Notes under the pieces: generated by a model
Told to the model about the DNA's origin: nothing
The model's database searches: none
Seen by the model: the letters and a program-made list of their open reading frames with translations, nothing else
Assembly: GCA_014380825.1 (NCBI GenBank)
Contig: JACMJD010000724.1
Coordinates: forward strand, 1-7,431
Direction of reading: 5' to 3'
Source of the DNA: Phycisphaerae bacterium
Lineage (GTDB): Bacteria; Planctomycetota; Phycisphaerae; Tepidisphaerales; Tepidisphaeraceae
Length of the DNA stretch: 7,431 bases
Shown: piece by piece, positions 1 to 5,440 of the stretch
How the letters are laid out: every line of letters starts with the position of its first letter
Position numbering within the stretch: position 1 is the stretch's first letter
Translations under genes and position numbers: made by a program

Positions 1-828
1 ACGGTTGCGCCCGATCGTGAGGAGTTCGGTTTTGTTTTCATGCAGAACGATCTGACAGGTCCGGCGCCGTTTCAATCGATCACGACGGTTTCGTTGACCG
101 CCGGCAAGCTGGCGGTCGCGCGCGACAAGCAGGAGGGAGATGTAACCAGCTCGGTCCAGCTTCTACAGGACCCCCCGTCGCTGGATCCGAATCCTGAGTC
201 GCCGACGATCGTGTTGTACATCACGCGGCACGACGAATCGGGTAAAACGCAGGATGTGTCGATCAAACACAGCGCGACGTCGTTCGATGACCTGTGCATC
301 AAATACGCCGACGACGTAAACCAATACCTGCGACCGATCGTTCGCGACTTCAAACAGGAAGCCGCCGCCTTCGCACCGGACCCGCGCGTCGCCTGGCAAG
401 TGCTGGCTGGCGATTACACGATCGAGCCCGCCACGCTCGAGAAGGTCAACAGGCTCGTGACAAAACTCGACGCCGACAGCTACGAAGACCGCCAAACCGC
501 GCTGGCTGCCCTGCGTGAAATCGGTCAACCTGCGGCGATCATCCTGATGCGCGCCGAGCGTGCCGCGATGTCGCCCGAAAAGCAGAGCGGCGTCGACACG
601 TTCCTCGCGCCGTTCATCCAGCTCACGAGCGACGAAGTGAAATCAATGCAGGACAGCACGACGTTCCTGCTCGATGCGCTGACGATCGATGACGTCGAAC
701 TGCGAAAGCTCGCGTGGGAACGATTGAAGTCGATAACGGGAACGAATGTTGAGTTCGACCCGCGCGGAGAAGATTCGCAGCGCGCGGCCGCGCTCAATCA
801 GTTGCGCGCTTCGTTGAAAAAAACGTGA
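1..828 (+). CDS. HEAT-like repeat protein, 3' part (5' end outside window)
   Basis: The frame is open from base 1 and ends at TGA 826-828, giving 275 visible residues. The first in-frame ATG (40-42) is preceded by 13 protein-like residues with no stop, so the gene most likely starts upstream. The first ~120 residues look beta-rich and are unrecognised. Around visible residues 145-190 lies an amphipathic helical stretch with the LDADSYEDRQTALAALREIG pattern, where regularly spaced Leu and Ala plus a D-R pair resemble a HEAT/PBS-lyase-like helical repeat. Such repeats are common in long planctomycete proteins, where they serve as protein-binding scaffolds. A second helical segment follows to the C terminus. 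No catalytic residues or membrane helix are visible. The gene converges on the minus-strand gene ending at 935. Coding is well supported by GC-rich third positions; the function is unknown. Confidence 0.75.
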   Translation, partial: TVAPDREEFGFVFMQNDLTGPAPFQSITTVSLTAGKLAVARDKQEGDVTSSVQLLQDPPSLDPNPESPTIVLYITRHDESGKTQDVSIKHSATSFDDLCIKYADDVNQYLRPIVRDFKQEAAAFAPDPRVAWQVLAGDYTIEPATLEKVNRLVTKLDADSYEDRQTALAALREIGQPAAIILMRAERAAMSPEKQSGVDTFLAPFIQLTSDEVKSMQDSTTFLLDALTIDDVELRKLAWERLKSITGTNVEFDPRGEDSQRAAALNQLRASLKKT

Positions 829-840
829 TCGTGCGAAAAT

Positions 841-929
841 TGCCGCTTGCCGGTCCCGAGCGCAGTCGAGAGGCGGCGTCGCAAATGCAGCGATCTCACG
901 CTTCACGATCTGCGACGCCGCAAGCGGCA
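841..929. repeat. Nested inverted-repeat (REP-like) element between convergent genes
   Basis: Seen directly: 841-850 (TGCCGCTTGC) is the exact reverse complement of 920-929. Inside it, 873-883 is the exact reverse complement of 911-921, so the two right arms abut or slightly overlap. The 23 bases between the two left arms (851-873) contain CCCGAGCGCAGTCGAGAGG, which resembles a repeat motif I remember from many bacterial genomes. It fills nearly all of the gap between two convergent stop codons (828 and 935). It could act as a bidirectional transcription stop or mRNA-stabilising hairpin, or be a dispersed REP-type repeat. No T-run follows on either strand, so a classical intrinsic terminator is not shown. 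Confidence 0.55.
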
Positions 930-934
930 CAACA

Positions 935-1714
935 CTACTTCTTCACGATAAACTTGCTCCGCACCTGCTGCTTCACATACGTCCTCGTAATATTCAGCAC
1001 GCCCGCTTCCGGTTTCTCGCCCGTCGGCGGTTCATGCTCCACCCGCCCGTGCGTCGCCAACCATTCCTGCCCGCGCTCGAAGAAATCATTGAACTCGGCC
1101 GGCGACATCTGTTGCGCGAAATACGTATCTCGTCGCACCGGCATCACTCGACAAATCGGCTCGCCCTTCTTGATCGTGACCGCCTTCGCACTCGGCGATA
1201 ACTCAATCACCGCGTGCCACGGATAGCTGGCCGGATACCAATCGGTATCGAGCAGCGCGGTCATCGCGCGCCACCCGCGATCTTGTGGGAGATTTGGCAC
1301 ATCCGTCATGTAGAGCAATTCGTCCGCATCGGTTTCCAGGAACAGGTAGCTGCTGATCTTCACCTGATTCCTAATCTGCAGGTATACATTGTGACTAATC
1401 GCGTGCGGCAGCTTCTGTCCCTTCTCCCAGAACCACGCGTACTGCTGCACTAAAGGCTGAGATGGACCGTCCTCGCTGGCGGAATAATCAAAATCGCTTT
1501 CAATGACGACTGGCTCGACGACTTTCCAATCGCCCGCGCGATTCTGTTTGAACGTCACATCAAAGTTCGCCAGCAGATCAAACCCGAACCCGTTGGCCGC
1601 GCGGATCGGCGGACACTCTTCCGGCCAACCCTTGCCCTTGCCGCGCTTGATGTACACATCTTTCGCCGGCGCGGGCGCGAATAGTTCCTGACGAAACTTG
1701 AAGAAATGAAGCAT
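935..1714 (-). CDS. DUF6065-like protein of unknown function
   Basis: 259 residues from ATG 1714-1712 to TAG 937-935. I chose this ATG because an upstream in-frame GTG at 1747 would overlap the preceding gene by 25 bp, while the ATG lies 8 bp after that gene's stop with a weak AGGT six bases upstream. From memory of the family, the layout matches DUF6065: a PPIRAANGFGFDLL segment (about residues 35-48), a central V-P-N element (139-141), TDWYPASYPW (157-166), and KKGEPICRVMP (182-192). The C-terminal part is helical and charged. There is no signal peptide or membrane helix, so it is probably cytoplasmic. It is Trp- and Pro-rich and possibly of all-beta fold. The biochemical role of the family is unknown to me. 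Being second in an operon with a TPR glycosyltransferase suggests a linked function, for example making or handling the modified product; that is inference only. Confidence 0.75.
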   Translation of the reverse strand: MLHFFKFRQELFAPAPAKDVYIKRGKGKGWPEECPPIRAANGFGFDLLANFDVTFKQNRAGDWKVVEPVVIESDFDYSASEDGPSQPLVQQYAWFWEKGQKLPHAISHNVYLQIRNQVKISSYLFLETDADELLYMTDVPNLPQDRGWRAMTALLDTDWYPASYPWHAVIELSPSAKAVTIKKGEPICRVMPVRRDTYFAQQMSPAEFNDFFERGQEWLATHGRVEHEPPTGEKPEAGVLNITRTYVKQQVRSKFIVKK

Positions 1715-1722
1715 GAGGTTAC

Positions 1723-3477
1723 CTACGTGGCGATCCACCGCTGCCACATCTGGCGGTAGAGGCTTTCGAGCTTACGGACAAATCGCGCCGGGTCCATCAG
1801 CGGCGAGGTCCTCATCCGATCGCGCAGCGTCGCCCGCAGTTCAACGCGGCGCGGCTCATCGTTGGCGAGATCGATCGCGATCTGAACGAAGTCGTCAATA
1901 TCGCGCGCTACCAGCTCGCCGAGTCCGATTGTTCGCAGCACCGTCGCGCCGAGTCGATGAATCGGCAGCGCGCCCTCAAGCGTCACCACCGGAACGCCTG
2001 CCCACAACAGATGACAGCTCGTCGTGCCGCCGGGATACGGAAACGTGTCGAGTGCGATGTCCACGTTGCACGACATCTGTCCCATCGCTTCAGCAAGCGG
2101 CGAGTTTCCCGCCAGCTCCACTCGCTCGATCCCTCGCCGTCGCAACTCCGTAAGCATCGGCTCGTGCGCGAGCAGATCAGAGAGGCCTTGCGATTTGACC
2201 AGAAGTCGCGAGCCATCGATCGACCGCATCACGCGCACCCACGCGTCGAGCGTCTGCGGGTTAATCTTCATCATCTGGTTCATTGAACCGAACGTGACCG
2301 CCCCGACGCGCGCTCGAGACGGTAATTCCGGATTCACATCCGGCGCGTCATCCGGCGGACGATAACAAAAGTAACTCTCGAGCAACGCCACTTCCTCCGG
2401 CCCTGGTGCGATGGCGCCAGGCGGGTCGAGGTGCGCATCACTCAGTCGGTAGTCGATCGTCTCCAGCCCCGTCGAATACGGATAACCGAGATAACAAACC
2501 TGCACCGGCGCGGGCTTTCGCGCGAACAACGTCAACCGGTTGCGGGCCATGTGTTGCGTGAGATCAACCAGGATGTCGATGCGATCCTGACGGATGAGCT
2601 GATCGAGCGCCGCATCGTCGAGGTTCGCCGTCTCGCGCCAGCCATGCGCGCGCGATCGAATGCGCGCCGTCGTCGCGTCATGCTTGAGCACGTCGGAATA
2701 GCAGATCGCGTGAACCTGATCGGCCCGGTGCGCGGCGAGCACCGGTTCGATGAAGAACGCGATCGGATGCTCGCGAAAGTTCGGCGAGACGTAACCGACG
2801 CGAAGCACGCGATCGGGTGAGCGATCGTTCGCGTGGCGCTGGCGCGAGGAAGCCAACGGACGGCCAAATCGTTCCCACCACTGTCCGTGCGCCTTCTCAA
2901 GCGCGGCGGGCGTCACGTCGGGATCGAATAACATGCCGAACAAAACATTGCTGAACAGCGTCGGCTCTGCCGGGCGTAGGCGCGACGCTTCGGCGAAGTT
3001 CGCGTTCGCGTCGCTCAGTCGACCAAGATGCCCCAACGCGCCGGCGAGGCCGCATCGCGCGTTGATCGAATTCGGATCTAACCGCACCGCCGTCGCGAAC
3101 GCGTCGACCGCCTCGTTGTATCGCGCCGAGTTGTCCAGCACATCCGCCAGCGTGAACATCAGGTGCGAATCAGCAGGCGCGATCGCGACGGCTCGCCGCA
3201 ACACGTCCACCGCTTCGGGCAACCGTCGCTGCAAACGCAGCACCGAAGCCTTCACCCGCAGCGGCGCCGCGCTCTCCGGAAACAGCTCGGCCGCTCGATC
3301 CGCAACTGATGTCGCCTCATCCAACCGCCGCGACTTGCGCAGCTCGATCGCCAGCGCGCACAGTTCATCCAGCCCAGCCAACTGCCCTTGCTGGAAGAGC
3401 GTCATTGTGCGTTCAAGTTGTGATTGGCCGGCTGACACGCGCAAGACAAGTGTCGGCGCAATGCGATCACCCGACAA
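1723..3477 (-). CDS. TPR / O-GlcNAc transferase-like (SPINDLY, GT41) glycosyltransferase
   Basis: 584 residues. The N-terminal part has about four TPR units of 34 residues (roughly 34-67, 68-101, 102-135, 136-169). Residues ~224-584 match the GT41 (OGT/SPINDLY) catalytic region: VGYVSPNFREHP (228-238, with His237 at the conserved HP site), CYSD (259-262), DILVDLTQH (301-309), KPAPVQVCYLGYP (321-333), TFGSMNQMMKINP (395-407, with Lys404 at the nucleotide-sugar lysine), DIALDTFPYPGGTTSCHLLW (473-492), and a typical LESLYRQMW end. Known relatives transfer a sugar from a nucleotide donor (UDP-GlcNAc, GDP-fucose or others) onto protein Ser/Thr, with TPRs selecting the substrate. Donor and target cannot be read from the sequence. 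Length is normal for bacterial members. The TTG start at 3477 is preceded by GGAG five bases away (3483-3486); an ATG at 3405 is the alternative but lacks a Shine-Dalgarno. It is first in an operon with the DUF6065-like gene. Confidence 0.92.
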   Translation of the reverse strand: MSGDRIAPTLVLRVSAGQSQLERTMTLFQQGQLAGLDELCALAIELRKSRRLDEATSVADRAAELFPESAAPLRVKASVLRLQRRLPEAVDVLRRAVAIAPADSHLMFTLADVLDNSARYNEAVDAFATAVRLDPNSINARCGLAGALGHLGRLSDANANFAEASRLRPAEPTLFSNVLFGMLFDPDVTPAALEKAHGQWWERFGRPLASSRQRHANDRSPDRVLRVGYVSPNFREHPIAFFIEPVLAAHRADQVHAICYSDVLKHDATTARIRSRAHGWRETANLDDAALDQLIRQDRIDILVDLTQHMARNRLTLFARKPAPVQVCYLGYPYSTGLETIDYRLSDAHLDPPGAIAPGPEEVALLESYFCYRPPDDAPDVNPELPSRARVGAVTFGSMNQMMKINPQTLDAWVRVMRSIDGSRLLVKSQGLSDLLAHEPMLTELRRRGIERVELAGNSPLAEAMGQMSCNVDIALDTFPYPGGTTSCHLLWAGVPVVTLEGALPIHRLGATVLRTIGLGELVARDIDDFVQIAIDLANDEPRRVELRATLRDRMRTSPLMDPARFVRKLESLYRQMWQRWIAT

Positions 3478-3482
3478 GACCG

Positions 3483-3486
3483 CTCC
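3483..3486 (-). promoter_or_regulatory. Ribosome binding site GGAG deciding the TTG start
   Basis: Read on the minus strand, GGAG lies five bases upstream of TTG 3477-3475. The rival ATG at 3405 has no such site, which favours the rare TTG start for the TPR glycosyltransferase. Confidence 0.5.
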
Positions 3487-3514
3487 AAACTACTTCGCGG
3501 TACGCTGGAGTTGA

Positions 3515-3543
3515 TTGACCTCCGACGAATCATCCTCTATCGT
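3515..3543 (+). promoter_or_regulatory. Sigma70-like promoter for tRNA-Glu
   Basis: TTGACC (3515-3520) and TATCGT (3538-3543) are separated by exactly 17 bases. They match the consensus boxes at 5/6 and 4/6 positions. The predicted start, about 3550, is some ten bases before the tRNA 5' end, a usual distance. Confidence 0.55.
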
Positions 3544-3559
3544 CCCGAATCCTCGTTAT

Positions 3560-3632
3560 GGCCCCGTCGTCTAGAGGCCTAGGACACGGCCCTTTCAAGG
3601 CCGCGACACGGGTTCGAATCCCGTCGGGGTCA
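3560..3632 (+). tRNA. tRNA-Glu (anticodon TTC)
   Basis: A full cloverleaf can be drawn: acceptor stem 3560-3566 with 3625-3631 (one G-T pair), D arm with GTC/GAC, anticodon stem CGGCC/GGCCG around loop CTTTCAA (anticodon TTC), a four-base variable loop, T stem ACGGG/CCCGT around TTCGAAT, and discriminator A at 3632. The sequence closely follows the conserved bacterial tRNA-Glu, including GTCTAGAGGCCTAGGACA. The CCA end is not encoded (ATTG follows), so it must be added enzymatically. It decodes GAA/GAG and also feeds glutamyl-tRNA into tetrapyrrole synthesis where the C5 pathway is used. Confidence 0.97.
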
Positions 3633-3675
3633 TTGACCTTGGAGAAGAATCGAGCGCTTCCAGGGTCCCAGTTTT

Positions 3676-3876
3676 GTGTGCGGCGCGAAGTCCTAGCCGC
3701 GGCGCACACGAGTTCGAAGTCGTGGTGGCAGGCTGGCGGACGCGAACAGGCCAAGCTGTTCGCACGTCTGTCGTTCATCGCCCGCATGCTGCCACGTGAC
3801 TTCTCTGTCGTCCGCGCGGCACGCAGAGCTGGACGGCAGAACGATTCGAGCGACTTAGGTTTGGTCAGACCGTCCA
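3676..3876. ncRNA. Candidate structured RNA: chain of nested GC-rich stem-loops
   Basis: Pairings found by eye. (A) 3676-3682 with 3703-3709, continuing after a G-G mismatch with 3684-3687/3698-3701, ten-base loop. (B) 3716-3721 with 3798-3803, then a small internal loop, then 3725-3731 with 3789-3795. (C) Inside B, GCGAACAG 3742-3749 with 3756-3763, six-base loop, extended by 3739-3741/3766-3768 past a two-base bulge. (D) 3803-3807 with 3824-3828 and further pairs inside. (E) TGGACGG 3830-3836 with 3870-3876. These helices can nearly all form together; B and D share one base. The strand is undecided. No terminator and no known RNA family is recognised, and in GC-rich DNA some pairing is expected by chance. 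Confidence 0.35.
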
Positions 3877-3919
3877 TTGGTGTGACCGGTCGTCGAAACA
3901 ACGCTGGGCTTGCAGCGGC

Positions 3920-3947
3920 TTGACCCGGGAGCAATTCGTGCTACTAT
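3920..3947 (+). promoter_or_regulatory. Promoter-like boxes upstream of the repeat tract
   Basis: TTGACC (3920-3925) and TACTAT (3942-3947) with a 16-base spacer match sigma70 boxes at 5/6 and 4/6 positions. Transcription would start at about 3954 and run into the T-rich repeats and on to the gene at 4304, leaving a leader of about 350 bases. No gene starts close behind it. Confidence 0.35.
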
Positions 3948-3969
3948 TTCACTCGGTATCTCCTCCTTG

Positions 3970-4260
3970 AGGTCTACCGTTCGGGTTTCGGATTTTCTGC
4001 ATTCGGCATTTCCGCATTTCGGGGTCACGAGAGTCGCCACTTGGCCCAACCTCGTGCTTTCGGTTTTCCGCATTTCGGTACCTTTCGCTTTTGGCATTTC
4101 TGGAATTTCGGATCATTCGGCCTTTTGGCTACCAACGCCATCGCGGCGATGTTCGGGTTTTGGCCTTTAGGGTTTTGGACCTTTCGATCTTTGGATTTTG
4201 GATTCTGGGTATTTGGCCCTTTTGGTTAGAGGTGACTTCGGAACTTTGGGTTTCGGTAGC
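3970..4260. repeat. Degenerate T-rich short tandem repeat (TTTNGGNN / GCATTTCGG type)
   Basis: The tract is built from imperfect units of 7-9 bases. Examples are TTTTGGCC, TTTAGGGT, TTTGGACC, TTTCGATC and TTTGGATT around 4155-4205, and variants of CATTTCGG around 3985-4080. The 13-base string TTCCGCATTTCGG occurs exactly at 4010-4022 and 4066-4078. The + strand is strongly T-rich and A-poor, unlike the rest of the window. It is interrupted around 4022-4055 and 4130-4150 by more normal sequence. Similar decayed repeats of the CCGAAATC/CCAAAATC kind sit between genes in several planctomycete genomes, as far as I recall. Open frames through it give artificial Phe/Gly/Trp-rich peptides. Confidence 0.75.
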
Positions 4261-4276
4261 TTTCTTTCTCGTACCC

Positions 4277-4293
4277 TGCCGTCGATGACGGCA
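4277..4293. promoter_or_regulatory. Perfect 7+3+7 palindrome just upstream of a Shine-Dalgarno
   Basis: TGCCGTC GAT GACGGCA is a perfect inverted repeat ending two bases before the GGAG of the next gene. It could be a repressor operator or an RNA hairpin controlling access to the ribosome site. Confidence 0.4.
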
Positions 4294-4303
4294 TGGAGCT
4301 ACT

Positions 4304-4450
4304 GTGCGAATCCACCTTTCTTCGTTGCTACTCGGCACTCTCGCCGGCGCGTTCTTGACGTGCATGTTTGGACCCTCGAATCAGACGCTGATGGGTGTCG
4401 TCGCCGTTGTCGCGCTGGTCGATTTACTGTCGAGAGCTTTCAAAAACTGA
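4304..4450 (+). CDS. Small two-helix membrane protein (48 aa), unknown function
   Basis: GTG 4304-4306 to TGA 4448-4450, 48 residues, starting MRIHLSSLLLGTLAGAFL. A GGAG (4295-4298) lies five bases before the GTG, the best-placed Shine-Dalgarno in this region. Two hydrophobic helices (about residues 5-22 and 28-42) are joined by a short GPSNQT turn, with basic residues at both ends (R2; R44, K47). A hairpin with both termini in the cytoplasm is therefore likely. The length and layout resemble small phage holin-like or toxin-like membrane proteins, but no family is recognised. The next gene starts 21 bases downstream with its own Shine-Dalgarno, suggesting an operon. A palindrome sits directly upstream of the ribosome site. 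Confidence 0.6.
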   Translation: MRIHLSSLLLGTLAGAFLTCMFGPSNQTLMGVVAVVALVDLLSRAFKN

Positions 4451-4466
4451 TCCAAAAAAAAGGATC
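4449..4466 (+). promoter_or_regulatory. Hairpin with A8 loop covering the Shine-Dalgarno of the next gene
   Basis: GATCC (4449-4453) and GGATC (4462-4466) flank eight A residues. The AGGA (4461-4464) that serves ATG 4472 at a seven-base spacing lies partly in this stem, so pairing could modulate translation. The stem starts in the stop codon of the upstream small gene, so ribosomes finishing that gene would open it. Confidence 0.35.
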
Positions 4467-4471
4467 GACAT

Positions 4472-4882
4472 ATGAGTAATCAAGTTTTCGTAGTCGATGT
4501 GATTAAACACATCGGCGATACGCGCCCGTTGATCGAACTGGTGAAACGACATGTCAACACCAAGTTCCCCGGCGCGAAGGTTGCGTGGTGTGCCCGCGCT
4601 GATCAGCGCCAGCTCTTCAATGGTGAAGATCTGGCCTTCGAGTATCGTCCCGAACAAGGGGAACAGTACGCGCTTGAAATTCGGGACACGCTGAAGGAAC
4701 GCATGTCAGTCCGTGACTCGCTGGGTCATCACATGCACTACTACTGGACATCACGCCGCCGACGTGATCACGGATCACTAAGCGGAACGATGATGGATTC
4801 TGTCGGCTGTCGGCGCGTTAGAAGTTCTGGACTGATCGGCCCCAGCCCCTTCACGAACATTTCACCGATCATGCCGAAGTAG
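4472..4882 (+). CDS. Hypothetical protein, C-terminal frame doubtful
   Basis: ATG 4472 has AGGA seven bases upstream. The frame is open for 136 residues to TAG 4880-4882. The first ~90 residues (MSNQVFVVDVIKHIGDTRPL to about SLGHHMHYYW) look like a real soluble alpha/beta protein with G/C-rich codon third positions. No family is recognised. After about residue 91 the peptide turns Arg/Ser-rich (TSRRRRDHGSLSG), third positions lose their bias, and the frame runs 115 bp antisense into the convergent gene ending at 4768. In the -1 frame, good codons resume at about 4741 and end at TGA 4765-4767, exactly abutting the opposing stop. So either a base is missing at about 4740 (mutation or sequencing error) or the long overlap is real. 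It follows the small membrane protein gene closely and is probably co-transcribed. Confidence 0.6.
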   Translation: MSNQVFVVDVIKHIGDTRPLIELVKRHVNTKFPGAKVAWCARADQRQLFNGEDLAFEYRPEQGEQYALEIRDTLKERMSVRDSLGHHMHYYWTSRRRRDHGSLSGTMMDSVGCRRVRSSGLIGPSPFTNISPIMPK

Positions 4883-5325
4883 TTCACCCACAGGTCCATC
4901 AGAATCTGAATGCACAGCATGTGGAAATTCTTCAGCGCTCGGTGTTCCGGTTTTTCCAGAATCGACATTCGATCTTCGGTCAGCACGAACTGCGGTTTAT
5001 GCGCGAAGTCGTTCCGCAGCGAGTTGAACCACTTCAGCAGCCTGTAGTGTCGATCCGTCAGAACTTTCATTTCGTGAATCAGGACCAGCTTCGCCGCGTG
5101 TCCCCACTGTCGATGATCTGCGACGATCTGCTTCTGGTCACGACATGTCTTTTCGATGATCCCGTTCACCATGATGTCCACGAATCCGTGTGTGATGATC
5201 GTGGCCAGTCGGTGTTCGTTCCCGATGCGGTGAAGCTCGCCGACGACGCTGTTCCAGTAGCTGACATCGATCCCGTCGATCAATGGCTTCCCAGCCATAA
5301 ACGGCAACAGTTTTTCGTCTTCCAT
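4768..5325 (-). CDS. HEPN-like (MltR/DUF4145-type) helical protein
   Basis: 185 residues from ATG 5325-5323 to TGA 4770-4768. A longer version from GTG 5427 is possible, but it has no Shine-Dalgarno and would leave only 20 bp to the divergent gene. The chosen ATG is preceded six bases upstream by a TACAAT -10 box. The protein is mostly helical with a long amphipathic stretch (about residues 34-100) followed by SLRNDFAHK. Arg104-Asn105-x3-His109 is a Rx4H motif with the polar residue after Arg that marks HEPN domains. Fold and motif placement resemble MltR/DUF4145 proteins. HEPN proteins include RNases in toxin-antitoxin, CRISPR and other defence systems, but MltR-like members act in regulation and many are not nucleases, so activity is open. 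A C-terminal hydrophobic helix pair (about 132-157) may be a dimer interface. It lies within a cluster that includes a DNA methyltransferase. Confidence 0.65.
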   Translation of the reverse strand: MEDEKLLPFMAGKPLIDGIDVSYWNSVVGELHRIGNEHRLATIITHGFVDIMVNGIIEKTCRDQKQIVADHRQWGHAAKLVLIHEMKVLTDRHYRLLKWFNSLRNDFAHKPQFVLTEDRMSILEKPEHRALKNFHMLCIQILMDLWVNYFGMIGEMFVKGLGPISPELLTRRQPTESIIVPLSDP

Positions 5326-5331
5326 CGGTGC

Positions 5332-5337
5332 ATTGTA
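5332..5337 (-). promoter_or_regulatory. -10 box TACAAT for a possible leaderless transcript
   Basis: On the minus strand TACAAT (5/6 match to TATAAT) ends six bases before ATG 5325, so the transcript would begin at or next to the start codon. No good -35 box is visible. Confidence 0.4.
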
Positions 5338-5411
5338 GACGCCGATTCGATCTGCGCACAGTTTCCAGCCAGTGATGCGTGCGCCCCTGCTGACGCGCGC
5401 CGTGACGACAA

Positions 5412-5440
5412 ATGACGACCCGCGCACGGCTCGATAGACT
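5412..5440 (+). promoter_or_regulatory. Promoter ATGACG-17-TAGACT for a possible leaderless transcript
   Basis: ATGACG (5412-5417) and TAGACT (5435-5440) have a 17-base spacer and match at 4/6 each. The -10 ends seven bases before ATG 5448, which has no Shine-Dalgarno. The sequence GCACCG follows the -10 here and also follows the divergent -10 on the other strand. Confidence 0.4.

Larger units (their letters stand above)
3633..4303. other. Non-coding stretch between tRNA-Glu and the downstream gene cluster
   Basis: Open frames here are either translations of the tRNA or of the T-rich repeat, and none has a plausible Shine-Dalgarno plus protein-like composition. In order it contains stem-loops (3676-3876), a promoter-like pair of boxes (3920-3947), degenerate T-rich repeat (about 3970-4260), and a palindrome (4277-4293). 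Confidence 0.7.

Noticed and set aside
825..1226. 133-residue + strand open frame overlapping the DUF6065-like gene
   Set aside because: It is mostly antisense to a well-supported gene and begins inside the inverted-repeat element.
3676..3709. Strong hairpin considered as the tRNA-Glu terminator
   Set aside because: The T-run lies before the stem on the + strand, and no T-run follows the stem on either strand, so it does not fit an intrinsic terminator.
3558..3923. 121-residue open frame on the + strand starting in the tRNA
   Set aside because: Its first 25 residues are simply tRNA-Glu translated, a well-known annotation artefact, and the rest runs through the stem-loop region with poor protein character.
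3530..3934. 134-residue open frame on the minus strand across the tRNA
   Set aside because: It contains the antisense tRNA translation (DGIRTRVAALKGPCPRPLDD type) and no plausible start or family.
4041..4229. Phe/Gly/Trp-rich 62-residue open frame
   Set aside because: The repeating aromatic pattern comes directly from the TTTNGGNN/TTTCGG tandem repeat, with no Shine-Dalgarno and no bias independent of the repeat.
3970..4260. CRISPR array
   Set aside because: The repeats are 7-9 bases, imperfect and without spacers of constant length, and no cas genes are present.
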